Source of the DNA: Dyadobacter luteus
GTDB lineage: Bacteria; Bacteroidota; Bacteroidia; Cytophagales; Spirosomataceae
Direction: 5' to 3'
Length of the DNA stretch: 64,000 bases
Assembly: GCF_003383615.1 (NCBI RefSeq)
Contig: NZ_QNUL01000003.1
Span: 186,001-250,000 of the forward strand
The notes beneath the pieces were generated by a model. The model saw only the letters and a program-made list of their open reading frames with translations, searched no databases and had not been told where the DNA came from. The translations under genes were made by a program, and so were the position numbers. Of this stretch, positions 52,458 to 59,757 are shown one piece after another (position 1 is the first letter of the stretch; every line of letters starts with the position of its first letter).

Positions 52458-53216
52458 ATGAGCTCAAAAAGTAGTGTAGCAGGTAAAGTAATTCTTATCG
52501 CAGGTGGTGGTAAAAATCTTGGTGGTTTGTTAAGTCGTGACTTTGCGGCACAGGGAGCGAAGCTGGCGATTCACTATAACAGCGACAGTTCAGAAACCGA
52601 GGCATTGGAAACACTTTCTGATGTGCTGGCAGCGGGAGCTGAAGGTTTCTTATTTAAAGGTGACCTTACGCAAATCAGCAACATCACAAAATTCTTCGAT
52701 CAGACTATCAGAAAATTCGGAGGGATTGATATCGCCATCAACACGGTAGGTAAAGTTTTGAAAAAGCCATTTTCAGAAACCACAGAAGCCGAATACGACA
52801 GCATGAGTGATATCAATTCAAAAATCGCTTATTTCTTTATGCAGGAAGCCGGTAAAAAACTGAACGACGGTGGAAAAATCTGTACGATCGTCACTTCTCT
52901 GCTGGCGGCATACACCGGACTTTACTCCACCTATGCGGGCATGAAGGCGCCTGTTGAGCACTTCACACGTTCGGCATCCAAAGAATTCGGAGCGCGAGGT
53001 ATTTCGGTAACCGCAGTAGCTCCCGGACCAATGGATACACCATTCTTCTACGGACAGGAAAGTGATGATGCTGTAGCTTATCACAAATCCGCGTCGGCTT
53101 TGAGCGGACTGACAGACATCAAAGACATCGCTCCTTTGGTGGAGTTTTTGGTAACGGATGGCTGGTGGATTACCGGACAAACCATTTTCGCAAACGGAGG
53201 ATATACAACCCGCTAA
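52458..53216 (+). CDS. Short-chain dehydrogenase/reductase
   Basis: A 252-residue classical SDR. The cofactor region reads VILIAGGGKNLGGLLSRDFAA (an atypical GGGKNLG in place of TGxxxGIG), followed by INTVGKVLKKPF in the NNAG position, a Ser in TIVTSLLAAYTG, and Tyr-x3-Lys in YSTYAGMKAPVEH. The C-terminal GQTIFANGGYTTR is typical. The altered glycine motif and NNAG motif are common in a subgroup of SDRs. The substrate is unknown. Monocistronic with a strong terminator. Confidence 0.92.
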   Translation: MSSKSSVAGKVILIAGGGKNLGGLLSRDFAAQGAKLAIHYNSDSSETEALETLSDVLAAGAEGFLFKGDLTQISNITKFFDQTIRKFGGIDIAINTVGKVLKKPFSETTEAEYDSMSDINSKIAYFFMQEAGKKLNDGGKICTIVTSLLAAYTGLYSTYAGMKAPVEHFTRSASKEFGARGISVTAVAPGPMDTPFFYGQESDDAVAYHKSASALSGLTDIKDIAPLVEFLVTDGWWITGQTIFANGGYTTR

Positions 53217-53241
53217 TCAGGAACCTGATACTACGCACCCC

Positions 53242-53283
53242 GAAAGTCCGGAAGAGCAACAAATTCTCTACTTCCGGACTTTC
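53242..53283 (+). terminator. Terminator of the SDR gene
   Basis: GAAAGTCCGGAAG pairs perfectly with CTTCCGGACTTTC (13 bp, 16-nt loop), followed by a T-rich stretch. It may also act for the facing operon. Confidence 0.85.
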
Positions 53284-53316
53284 TTATTTATTCTACAATC
53301 TATTTATGCGTACTCA

Positions 53317-53541
53317 TCATTCCGGAACATAATCCTCCAGCTCCTCGCACTCAAAACCTTCCCTTAACAATAGACCAACAATAGACTCCACTTTTTCAAC
53401 TGACGTTTCTACCCTGAGAATATGATCACAATCTTCCAGATCGAAACTCCATTGCCCGACGGCAATCAATTGGTTGAAACAGGGCGCGAGAGCTGCAACT
53501 TCAGATTTGTTTTCAACATTCGTTTTAAAAACGTAAATCAT
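53317..53541 (-). CDS. Small HMA-like alpha/beta protein lacking the CxxC metal motif
   Basis: A 74-residue protein starting at the ATG at 53541 (MIYVFKTNVENKSEV). The pattern of beta strand, helix, and beta strand DHILRVETSVEKVESIVGLLLREGF resembles a ferredoxin-like heavy-metal-associated domain, but the CxxC metal site is absent (cysteines occur singly). The longer frame to 53667 lies inside the rhodanese gene and is rejected. The start overlaps the rhodanese stop by 4 nt, so translation is coupled. It is the last gene of the cytochrome operon. Function unknown; binding a partner protein rather than metal is possible. Confidence 0.72.
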   Translation of the reverse strand: MIYVFKTNVENKSEVAALAPCFNQLIAVGQWSFDLEDCDHILRVETSVEKVESIVGLLLREGFECEELEDYVPE

Positions 53542-53909
53542 TTGCTTGTTTTTAGAGCGTCTATCTCTTTTTGCAAATCCGTCATTGCTCCTCCGTTCAG
53601 AACATGTAAGAATCCTCTTTCTTTCAGGATACTTTCCGCTTTCGCACTTCTGAGCCCGTGTGAACAATAGGTTATGTAAGTTTTCGCTGAATCAAGCTCT
53701 TTAAATTTTTCGCGAAGTGATCCCAAAGATACATTTACAGAGCCCGCGATGTGCCCTACTTCGTATTCCTTTGGTGTTCTTACGTCGAGCAATATAGCCC
53801 CATTTTGCAATGCATTCTCCAATCCGGCGGATAAGGCGACATCGCGATACAGCCTGTAGGAGGCATAAACTACTAATACAGCTCCCAAAAGTAATCCTAT
53901 CGTTTTCAT
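53538..53909 (-). CDS. Membrane-anchored single-domain rhodanese
   Basis: A 123-residue protein with an N-terminal hydrophobic anchor (IGLLLGAVLVVYASYRLY) and one rhodanese domain: ALQNGAILLDVRTPKEYEVGHIAGSVNVSLG, then the active-site loop YCSHGLRSAKAESIL with the catalytic Cys (about residue 86). Single-domain rhodaneses carry sulfane sulfur or act as sulfur or redox carriers, and here the domain should face the periplasm. It sits between the diheme cytochrome gene (30-nt gap) and the HMA-like gene (4-nt overlap). Confidence 0.88.
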   Translation of the reverse strand: MKTIGLLLGAVLVVYASYRLYRDVALSAGLENALQNGAILLDVRTPKEYEVGHIAGSVNVSLGSLREKFKELDSAKTYITYCSHGLRSAKAESILKERGFLHVLNGGAMTDLQKEIDALKTSK

Positions 53910-53939
53910 ACGTTTATGTCTGATTACACCTGAATATCA

Positions 53940-54911
53940 TTACAGATTTTTAATATAATCCCTGATTAATTTCACTCCTTCATCATCCAATACAGTAACA
54001 CCCGACTTGGGCATGTGGTACTCACCCATTTCACTCATCCTTATCAGTATATTTTCTTTGTTGAACTGAATACCTGTTTTCTCAAATGAAGTAGTATAGT
54101 TCAGATTCAGTGATGTACCGGAAGCTGTTCCCTGCTCCTGATGACAATGGGCACAATTCATCTCCAGATATGCCCGTGCGCGTGTTGCCAAAGAGAGTGT
54201 TGAATCCCTGTAATCCGGTAAAGAGGTTACTTTTGAAATATTGGCTTGATCCAGAATACCTTTCTTAATCAGATATTTAAACTGATTCTGCTGTGTGCCA
54301 TTCACAGATATATTGATGTTCAGATTACGTATTTTAGGTCCGAGCGGAACCAATTCATTTCCCGATCTGTGGCAGCTACTGCAATCTTTCTGCGGTGGAA
54401 TTTTGTATTCTACCCTACGGTGTCTGCCCTGTAAGTCCTGAAACGAAACCGGTACAAGTGCACCATCAGCAAGCAAGTCGGCATCATTTTGCGCGGTATT
54501 CCATTGATACGTAGCGGCATTCCACCCCCCTTCTGCCAGGATCAGCAATCTGGTTTCAATGATCCTTTTACCCTTTTCAGTACTCGAATAATAGAATGTT
54601 TTGGCAATGATTGTTCCATCAGGAAACACCGGCAGGCTATCTCCTTTGATAGTCATCTTTGTACCGACAGGCAATTTAATCAGTCTCTGTTTTTCAGCAT
54701 AATCCGTAAACAAAGGTGAAGCAATTTCAATGGGCATCACCCCATTTGCAGGAATCAGTTCCGACATATTTGATCCGAACAACTCATATTCCGACAATTT
54801 ATTTTTGAAAGTGATTTGGTTACTGATAGTTCCGGAATTATTGTTGCAGGAAAACGCAAGCACCATCGTCGTCAACAATAGACAGACGATGAGTTTAGAG
54901 TCACAGCGCAT
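53940..54911 (-). CDS. SO2930-type diheme c-type cytochrome lipoprotein
   Basis: A 323-residue lipoprotein from the ATG at 54911, which has an AAGAGG purine tract just upstream. An in-frame TTG at 54929 is less likely. The lipobox is VLAFSCNN. Two heme c sites are present, CSSCH (about residue 177) and CAHCH (about 253), with a later Met (YHMPKSG) as a plausible axial ligand. The arrangement matches the SO2930 family of diheme cytochromes with an N-terminal beta domain. It probably transfers electrons in the periplasm or at the outer membrane. Partner oxidoreductase unknown. Confidence 0.87.
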   Translation of the reverse strand: MRCDSKLIVCLLLTTMVLAFSCNNNSGTISNQITFKNKLSEYELFGSNMSELIPANGVMPIEIASPLFTDYAEKQRLIKLPVGTKMTIKGDSLPVFPDGTIIAKTFYYSSTEKGKRIIETRLLILAEGGWNAATYQWNTAQNDADLLADGALVPVSFQDLQGRHRRVEYKIPPQKDCSSCHRSGNELVPLGPKIRNLNINISVNGTQQNQFKYLIKKGILDQANISKVTSLPDYRDSTLSLATRARAYLEMNCAHCHQEQGTASGTSLNLNYTTSFEKTGIQFNKENILIRMSEMGEYHMPKSGVTVLDDEGVKLIRDYIKNL

Positions 54912-54921
54912 ACCTCTTCTT

Positions 54922-55245
54922 TTAGGCAATGTTATCTGAATTCTCCAAACGGCTTAGTATATACTTATCTATATAAAATGTTCCGAATGGAATGATACAG
55001 CCTAGAAGAACTTTCCATGAAATTTCGGAAAACTTCCATCGATAAGTGATACTGACACTGATGGTCGTAAACACAAACCAGGTAAAAATCAATCCGTGAA
55101 CAGGACCCATCATTTTGACCAGCCCCGGTTGATTCCATCCATACTTAAGCGGAACAGCTACAAATACCAGCACGAGCAATGAAATCCCTTCCAGAAAACC
55201 GATTAAACGCAGGCGACCTACGGGAGTTTTAAATAATTGTAACAT
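54922..55245 (-). CDS. DUF3817-type integral membrane protein
   Basis: A 107-residue protein with three membrane helices and the family opening GRLRLIGFLEGISLLVLVFVAVPLKY, followed by PVHGLIFTWFVF. DUF3817 proteins are small uncharacterised inner-membrane proteins, often next to other small transporters or respiratory genes. It ends 10 nt before the cytochrome start and begins 11 nt after the 4-TM gene, so all are in one operon. Confidence 0.85.
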   Translation of the reverse strand: MLQLFKTPVGRLRLIGFLEGISLLVLVFVAVPLKYGWNQPGLVKMMGPVHGLIFTWFVFTTISVSITYRWKFSEISWKVLLGCIIPFGTFYIDKYILSRLENSDNIA

Positions 55246-55256
55246 AAATAACGGAT

Positions 55257-55721
55257 TTAAAATGAACGTAAATAAGGGCGATTGGCCAATGGTGAAAACG
55301 GCCAGGGAATGGCAATCAGAATAAGCAGAAGTCCTGCCAAAAACCAGATGAACATGGTCCTGAACTTGGTTTTATCTGCATCCGCACGTTTCGCTTTGGC
55401 TGATCCTATGGTAATTACAACCACAGCAACCGCCATCAATGCTATATGTATAAGTTTAAAGAACACATGTTCACTCACCAGATTTGAACCTTGTAGCTCC
55501 GCAACTTTGAATTTCACTACCGGACTGATCATATAGAGATACAAGCCAAGCAACAACTGTATATGCGCGATGGTCGCAGTGACATGCCGGAGTGTATTGT
55601 TTGCATTGGTAAAAGTGATGCCATTTCGAAAGCCTTTCCAGCTTGTATAAATGGCGTACAAAAGACTGGCTAATACCAGCCATCTGTTGAGAGAATGTAA
55701 TGTGAGAAGTGTCTGATGCAT
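55257..55721 (-). CDS. Four-helix membrane protein, first gene of the cytochrome operon
   Basis: From the ATG at 55721 the protein has 154 residues and four membrane helices. The N-terminal LLTLHSLNRWLVLASLLYAIY and the helix-2 segment HVTATIAHIQLLLGLYLYMISP carry histidines at helix ends that could bind heme or metal, as in CopD- and cytochrome b561-like small proteins. No confident family name is given. The longer frame starting with TTG at 55754 would run into the promoter. The predicted promoter gives a very short leader. Confidence 0.75.
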   Translation of the reverse strand: MHQTLLTLHSLNRWLVLASLLYAIYTSWKGFRNGITFTNANNTLRHVTATIAHIQLLLGLYLYMISPVVKFKVAELQGSNLVSEHVFFKLIHIALMAVAVVVITIGSAKAKRADADKTKFRTMFIWFLAGLLLILIAIPWPFSPLANRPYLRSF

Positions 55722-55740
55722 TGCTGTATTCGTTACAATG

Positions 55741-55748
55741 CAAAGGTA
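55741..55748 (-). promoter_or_regulatory. -7 promoter element of the cytochrome operon
   Basis: On the minus strand this reads TACCTTTG, a match to TAnnTTTG, 19 nt upstream of the ATG. The palindrome 55749-55784 abuts it on the upstream side, covering the spacer and -33 positions. Confidence 0.7.
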
Positions 55749-55784
55749 TTTCAAAAAACATACTAATTAGTATGTTTTTTGAAA
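55749..55784. promoter_or_regulatory. 36-bp perfect palindrome: operator for the cytochrome/rhodanese operon
   Basis: The sequence is self-complementary over 36 nt with the core ACATACTAATTAGTATGT flanked by A/T tracts and TTC/GAA ends. It directly adjoins the -7 element of the divergent-free minus-strand operon, the position expected for a repressor (TetR, MarR or HxlR type). No such regulator gene is next to it, so the binding protein must be encoded elsewhere. Confidence 0.75.
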
Positions 55785-55858
55785 AAAGTTAAAAATTAAA
55801 ATCATCTATTTGATTTTCAAATAAATACAAAATCATCTTAATACTGACCAACAAAAGG

Positions 55859-55891
55859 AACGGGCAGGGAAATATGAAATTCCTGCCCGTT
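55859..55891 (-). terminator. Terminator of the molybdenum hydroxylase operon
   Basis: AACGGGCAGG pairs with CCTGCCCGTT (10 bp, 13-nt loop), followed on the minus strand by CCTTTTG. It lies 20 nt past the stop of the large subunit gene. Confidence 0.82.
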
Positions 55892-55911
55892 CTTATTTGC
55901 GAGATGAATGA

Positions 55912-58227
55912 CTACTTCGTTAAGTCAATCGGTAATGTATAAATGCGTTTACCAATAGCAGCGTAGATTGCATTACACAACGCTGGTGTGAAGGGCGGCA
56001 CGGGCGGCTCTCCTACTCCGGTTGGTTTTGCGTCGCTATCGATAATATGAACATGGATATTTTGTGGAGATTCAGACATTCTGATAATCTGGTAACCATC
56101 AAAATTATTCTGTTCTACCTGACCATTTTTTACGGTAATGGCACTTTTCAATGCTAAACTAGTCGAGAACTGCGCACCACCTTCAAACTGGGATTTCACC
56201 CTGTCGGTATTCACAGCTACCCCACAATCCACGGCATAATGCACTTCCGGAATGGTTACATTGTTGTTCTCATCAATACTTACCTGTATGATACAGGCAA
56301 CATACGTAAGGAAACTCTTATGTGCAGCAAAACCGAAGCCTGAACGAGCAGGTAGTTTTTTACCCCAGCCCGCCTCTTTTGCTACACGGTTGATCACCGC
56401 TTTCATTCTCGCCGTTTCCCATGGGTAAACGGCAATATCTTCCCCGTAATTTGGATAGGCTTCCTTCCCGGTTTCCTGACTGAATGTAATATTACGATCC
56501 GCACCCAGCAATTCAAGCGCGTTGGCCACCGGATCCATGCCTCTTGCCTCTGCAATTTCGTCAAGCATCGTTCCGATCGCAAAAACCTGAGGTATATTCC
56601 GTACCGACCTCAGCCATCCTACACGAATCTGCGCACGCGCATCATGGGTTTCGATTTGAATGGCAGGCACATCATAAGGAAAATCTGTTGCGCCAAGTCC
56701 CAGTTCGCCATCCGCCGGCTGCAATACGGACGGGTCTTCTGTGGCAGAGATAGACGGATAGGCAATATGGTGATTCCAGCCGCTTAACTTGTTATCTTTA
56801 TCAATAGTTGCAACCACGCGTTGCACACTCAGTGAATGAAAATAGTCGTGATGGATATCGTCTTCCCTTGTCCATTGTACCTTCACCGGCATACCTGACT
56901 CTTTGGCAAGAACAGCCGCTTCAACTACAAAATCGGGTTTAGATTTCCTGCCAAATCCACCCCCAATGAGCGTCACATTCATTTTTACTTTGTCTTCAGC
57001 AAATCCCAGTGCATCGGCAACAGCCTTGATCGCCCCCTGCGGATTCTGCGTACATGCCCACACTTCGCATTTTCCGTCTTTCACCTGTGCCAGAGCCGCA
57101 GGAGGTTCCAGTGTTGCGTGAGCAAGGTGCGGGGCAATGTAGGTATGTTCAATTACCTTTTTAGCGCCTGCTTTGGCTGCTGCAAAATTTCCTCTTTTTC
57201 TTCTTACCCGACCATTTTTAGCTACTTCTTTTGTCAATTGCTGAATCTGCTTCTCAGAATCATAATCGGCGTTCGGTCCCAACTCCCACTCCACTTCCAG
57301 TAAATCTCTTGCCTTGATGGCAGCCCATGTATTATCAGCAATTACAGCAACACCTGCCAGAGGTTTGCTCAATGTAGCCGGAATACCAGCACCTTTGATT
57401 GTAATCACTTTATGAACACCGGGTACTGCCAAAGCTTTCTTATCGTTCACAGATTTTACCGCTCCGCCCACCACGGGACTCCGCTTGATCACAGCGATTT
57501 TCATTCCGTCCAGCACAACATCCGCTCCGAAAACAGCCTTTCCTGTTGTGATATCTTTCAAATCTACAATAGGCGTAGGTTTGCCAATCATATTAAAGCC
57601 GGAACGTTCCTTCAGCATCACCGCAGATACAGTTGGCACAGGCAAAGCACTTGCTTCTTCCACCAACTCACCAAACTCCAGCTTTTTGTCCGTACCAGTC
57701 AGAATTACGTGGTTGTTTGCAGTGTCGCACTTATCAACCGTAACGTCCCATTTTTTTGCAGCTACCTGCATCAGCAATAACTTGGCTGTGGCTCCCGCCT
57801 CACGCATCGGTTTATAGAACATGCGTACCGAAAAGGAACCGTCGGTATTCTGGTTGCCATACTTCGCTTCATTACCCTCAGCCTGAACAATTTTCACTTT
57901 GCTCCAGTCTGCCCCTAACTCATCGGCCACGATCAAAGGCAAAGAAGTTCTGATCCCCTGTCCCATTTCCGAGCGGTGCGCAACAAGGGTAACCTCTCCG
58001 AGATTGTCAATCGACAGATATACATTCGGAGCAAATGATACCGTTTTATTTCCTTTTTTATCACATCCCCAAAAGCTAACGCCAAGCATGAAACTGCCGG
58101 AGATCAGTCCGCCCATTTTCAGAAAGTCGCGCCGGGATGCTCTGAACACTTCGGATGTAACCTGATCGGCCCCATCCTGATGATTTGATAGATTCTTCAT
58201 GTCATCAAAATTTAAAAGCTTTTTCAT
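55912..58227 (-). CDS. Molybdopterin-binding large subunit of a xanthine dehydrogenase-family hydroxylase (IorB-like)
   Basis: A 771-residue subunit with a Tat export motif (SRRDFLKMGGLISGSFMLG, about residues 31-49), so the folded enzyme is exported to the periplasm. Molybdopterin-binding segments include GQGIRTSLPLIVADELG (about 107), IGGGFGRKSKPDFVVEA (about 433) and GVGEPPVPPFTPA near the C-terminus, where the base Glu is expected. It pairs with the 2Fe-2S subunit encoded 6 nt upstream. The subunit pair equals isoquinoline 1-oxidoreductase or aldehyde oxidases that pass electrons to a cytochrome. No FAD subunit gene is present. The substrate is unknown. Confidence 0.94.
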   Translation of the reverse strand: MKKLLNFDDMKNLSNHQDGADQVTSEVFRASRRDFLKMGGLISGSFMLGVSFWGCDKKGNKTVSFAPNVYLSIDNLGEVTLVAHRSEMGQGIRTSLPLIVADELGADWSKVKIVQAEGNEAKYGNQNTDGSFSVRMFYKPMREAGATAKLLLMQVAAKKWDVTVDKCDTANNHVILTGTDKKLEFGELVEEASALPVPTVSAVMLKERSGFNMIGKPTPIVDLKDITTGKAVFGADVVLDGMKIAVIKRSPVVGGAVKSVNDKKALAVPGVHKVITIKGAGIPATLSKPLAGVAVIADNTWAAIKARDLLEVEWELGPNADYDSEKQIQQLTKEVAKNGRVRRKRGNFAAAKAGAKKVIEHTYIAPHLAHATLEPPAALAQVKDGKCEVWACTQNPQGAIKAVADALGFAEDKVKMNVTLIGGGFGRKSKPDFVVEAAVLAKESGMPVKVQWTREDDIHHDYFHSLSVQRVVATIDKDNKLSGWNHHIAYPSISATEDPSVLQPADGELGLGATDFPYDVPAIQIETHDARAQIRVGWLRSVRNIPQVFAIGTMLDEIAEARGMDPVANALELLGADRNITFSQETGKEAYPNYGEDIAVYPWETARMKAVINRVAKEAGWGKKLPARSGFGFAAHKSFLTYVACIIQVSIDENNNVTIPEVHYAVDCGVAVNTDRVKSQFEGGAQFSTSLALKSAITVKNGQVEQNNFDGYQIIRMSESPQNIHVHIIDSDAKPTGVGEPPVPPFTPALCNAIYAAIGKRIYTLPIDLTK

Positions 58228-58233
58228 GTTACA

Positions 58234-58689
58234 TTACGCAGATGCTGCGCTGAGAATAGCCGCCTTGATACGATTGTAAGTTCCGCAGCGGCAAAGATTT
58301 CCTTCCATAGCCTGTTCAATGGCTTCTTCGGAAGGCTTCGGATTACTTTTCAGCAGAGCAGCTGCATTCATGATCTGCCCGGTCTGGCAATAGCCGCATT
58401 GCGGAACAATGTGCTCCTCCCAGGCTTTTTGCAGCGGATGATCGCCATGCTCGGAAAGCCCCTCAATCGTCGTAATTTTTGATGACCCGACAGATGCTAT
58501 CGGAAAGCTGCAGGAGCGGATCGCTTCATTGTCAAGATGGACAGTGCAGGCACCGCACAAAGCTTTGCCACAACCAAACTTCGTCCCTTTCAGACCAACA
58601 ATGTCACGTAAAACCCACAACAACGGCATATCCTCCAAAGCATCCACTTCGTGGTTTTGCCCATTAATTGTAATTGAAAATTTCGCCAT
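58234..58689 (-). CDS. 2Fe-2S small subunit of the molybdenum hydroxylase (IorA-like)
   Basis: A 151-residue protein with two [2Fe-2S] clusters: plant-type ferredoxin ligands in [19 protein letters not shown] (about residues 38-56) and the helical-domain cluster in [16 protein letters not shown] and [12 protein letters not shown] (about 98 and 131). Size and cysteine pattern are those of the small subunit of two-subunit molybdenum hydroxylases. It has no signal peptide and would be co-exported with the Tat-tagged large subunit. The large subunit gene starts 6 nt after its stop. Confidence 0.96.
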   Translation of the reverse strand: MAKFSITINGQNHEVDALEDMPLLWVLRDIVGLKGTKFGCGKALCGACTVHLDNEAIRSCSFPIASVGSSKITTIEGLSEHGDHPLQKAWEEHIVPQCGYCQTGQIMNAAALLKSNPKPSEEAIEQAMEGNLCRCGTYNRIKAAILSAASA

Positions 58690-58784
58690 GGTGAATGTTG
58701 TTTATTGAATGAACTCATTCCGGAAAGGAAAAAGTTTACTAACAGGGTATAATTTACCCTTATCCGGCGAAATCTCAAAACGGA

Positions 58785-58834
58785 AAGGGTCATTCACATT
58801 CTGGCTAAGGTGCTCAGAATGAAGAATGACCCTT
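58785..58834 (-). terminator. Long hairpin after the LolA-like gene
   Basis: AAGGGTCATTC + CATTCTG pairs with CAGAATG + GAATGACCCTT (11 + 7 bp, small internal loop). On the minus strand it is followed by a T-rich stretch. It ends the unknown gene at 58890-59606 and separates it from the hydroxylase operon. Confidence 0.8.
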
Positions 58835-58889
58835 ATCCATAAACGGCAGCTGTTATATCCGGTTTTTGTTAAAAGCCTAAATCAGCATA

Positions 58890-59606
58890 CTATTCAGCCT
58901 TAAACAAATGGCTGCAATCTGAATCAACGGAGATATCAGAAAAGGTTGTGACCTGAAGAACTTTATTTTTCCGGTTTTCCATTTGCATTTTAGAAGGTAG
59001 GAATGTATTTGCATCGATGGTAACTTCATATGTCACTGTTCCGTCTCTTTCAAGTTGTCGAATCCCACCAAGCCTGTCCAAAACTGACCTTTTCATACTA
59101 AAGGAGATCAAATAGAAATCCCCCATTTTACTTACAGAAATGGTCTTTGCTATTTCCTTATCATTGAGTATCATCGGCAGATTACTTTTAATGGCAGGTA
59201 TTGAATTATAAATAAAAGTGAGGCCAGAAAAATTAGATTTTACAGGTTTCTCAGTAACCGCATTTTTACCCGTTTTAGTGTCTAAGCTGTAAATTTTCTG
59301 ACCATCATAAATGGTTGTGTAATCCCTGGTTGCAGTGTAGAATTTAAAACCAACAGGCTCTACGGCTGGAAGAAATTCAATGTATATATCATTTTCGACA
59401 TGATCCGATCTATTTTCTTTTTCTGATTTTTGATCAAAAACCTGATGGTACCTGATGGTTTTAATTTTATTGAGCTGTCCTATTGTCCTTTCGATTATTA
59501 CATGATTTCCCAAAACATAATCGTTCGTACTATGACTCGATTGGATACTACCGAAAACTTCTGGAGTAAGAAACAAAATGGTTTGGAGTACGAATAAGTT
59601 AAACAT
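58890..59606 (-). CDS. Exported LolA/DUF2092-like protein, unknown
   Basis: A 238-residue protein with a signal peptide (FVLQTILFLTPEVFG) and a single domain of antiparallel strands (IKTIRYHQVFDQKSEKEN, GFKFYTATRDYTTIYDGQKIYSLD, VTYEVTIDANTFLPSKMQMENR). This resembles LolA/LolB-type lipoprotein-sorting folds. Similar domains precede thioredoxin domains in some Bacteroidota TlpA-like proteins, so this may be a stand-alone or shortened version; no thioredoxin part follows. Hairpins bound it on both sides, so it is transcribed alone. Function unknown. Confidence 0.68.
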   Translation of the reverse strand: MFNLFVLQTILFLTPEVFGSIQSSHSTNDYVLGNHVIIERTIGQLNKIKTIRYHQVFDQKSEKENRSDHVENDIYIEFLPAVEPVGFKFYTATRDYTTIYDGQKIYSLDTKTGKNAVTEKPVKSNFSGLTFIYNSIPAIKSNLPMILNDKEIAKTISVSKMGDFYLISFSMKRSVLDRLGGIRQLERDGTVTYEVTIDANTFLPSKMQMENRKNKVLQVTTFSDISVDSDCSHLFKAE

Positions 59607-59715
59607 AGAAGAGTTGGAGATAAGTGGTTACAAAACAAGTACGAAGCACATACAGATATATTGTATTCCAAATACCTGAGAACTGTTCCTACCCATCCTG
59701 ATCACGAGTTATTCA

Positions 59716-59748
59716 GAAACCGTCAGCAGTTAATCTGCCAACGGTTTC
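59716..59748 (-). terminator. Hairpin after the metal efflux adaptor gene
   Basis: GAAACCGT pairs with ACGGTTTC and an inner GCAG/CTGC stem extends it. It lies 10 nt past the stop of the adaptor gene. The T-tail is weak. Confidence 0.65.
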
Positions 59749-59757
59749 CTTCTTTCA

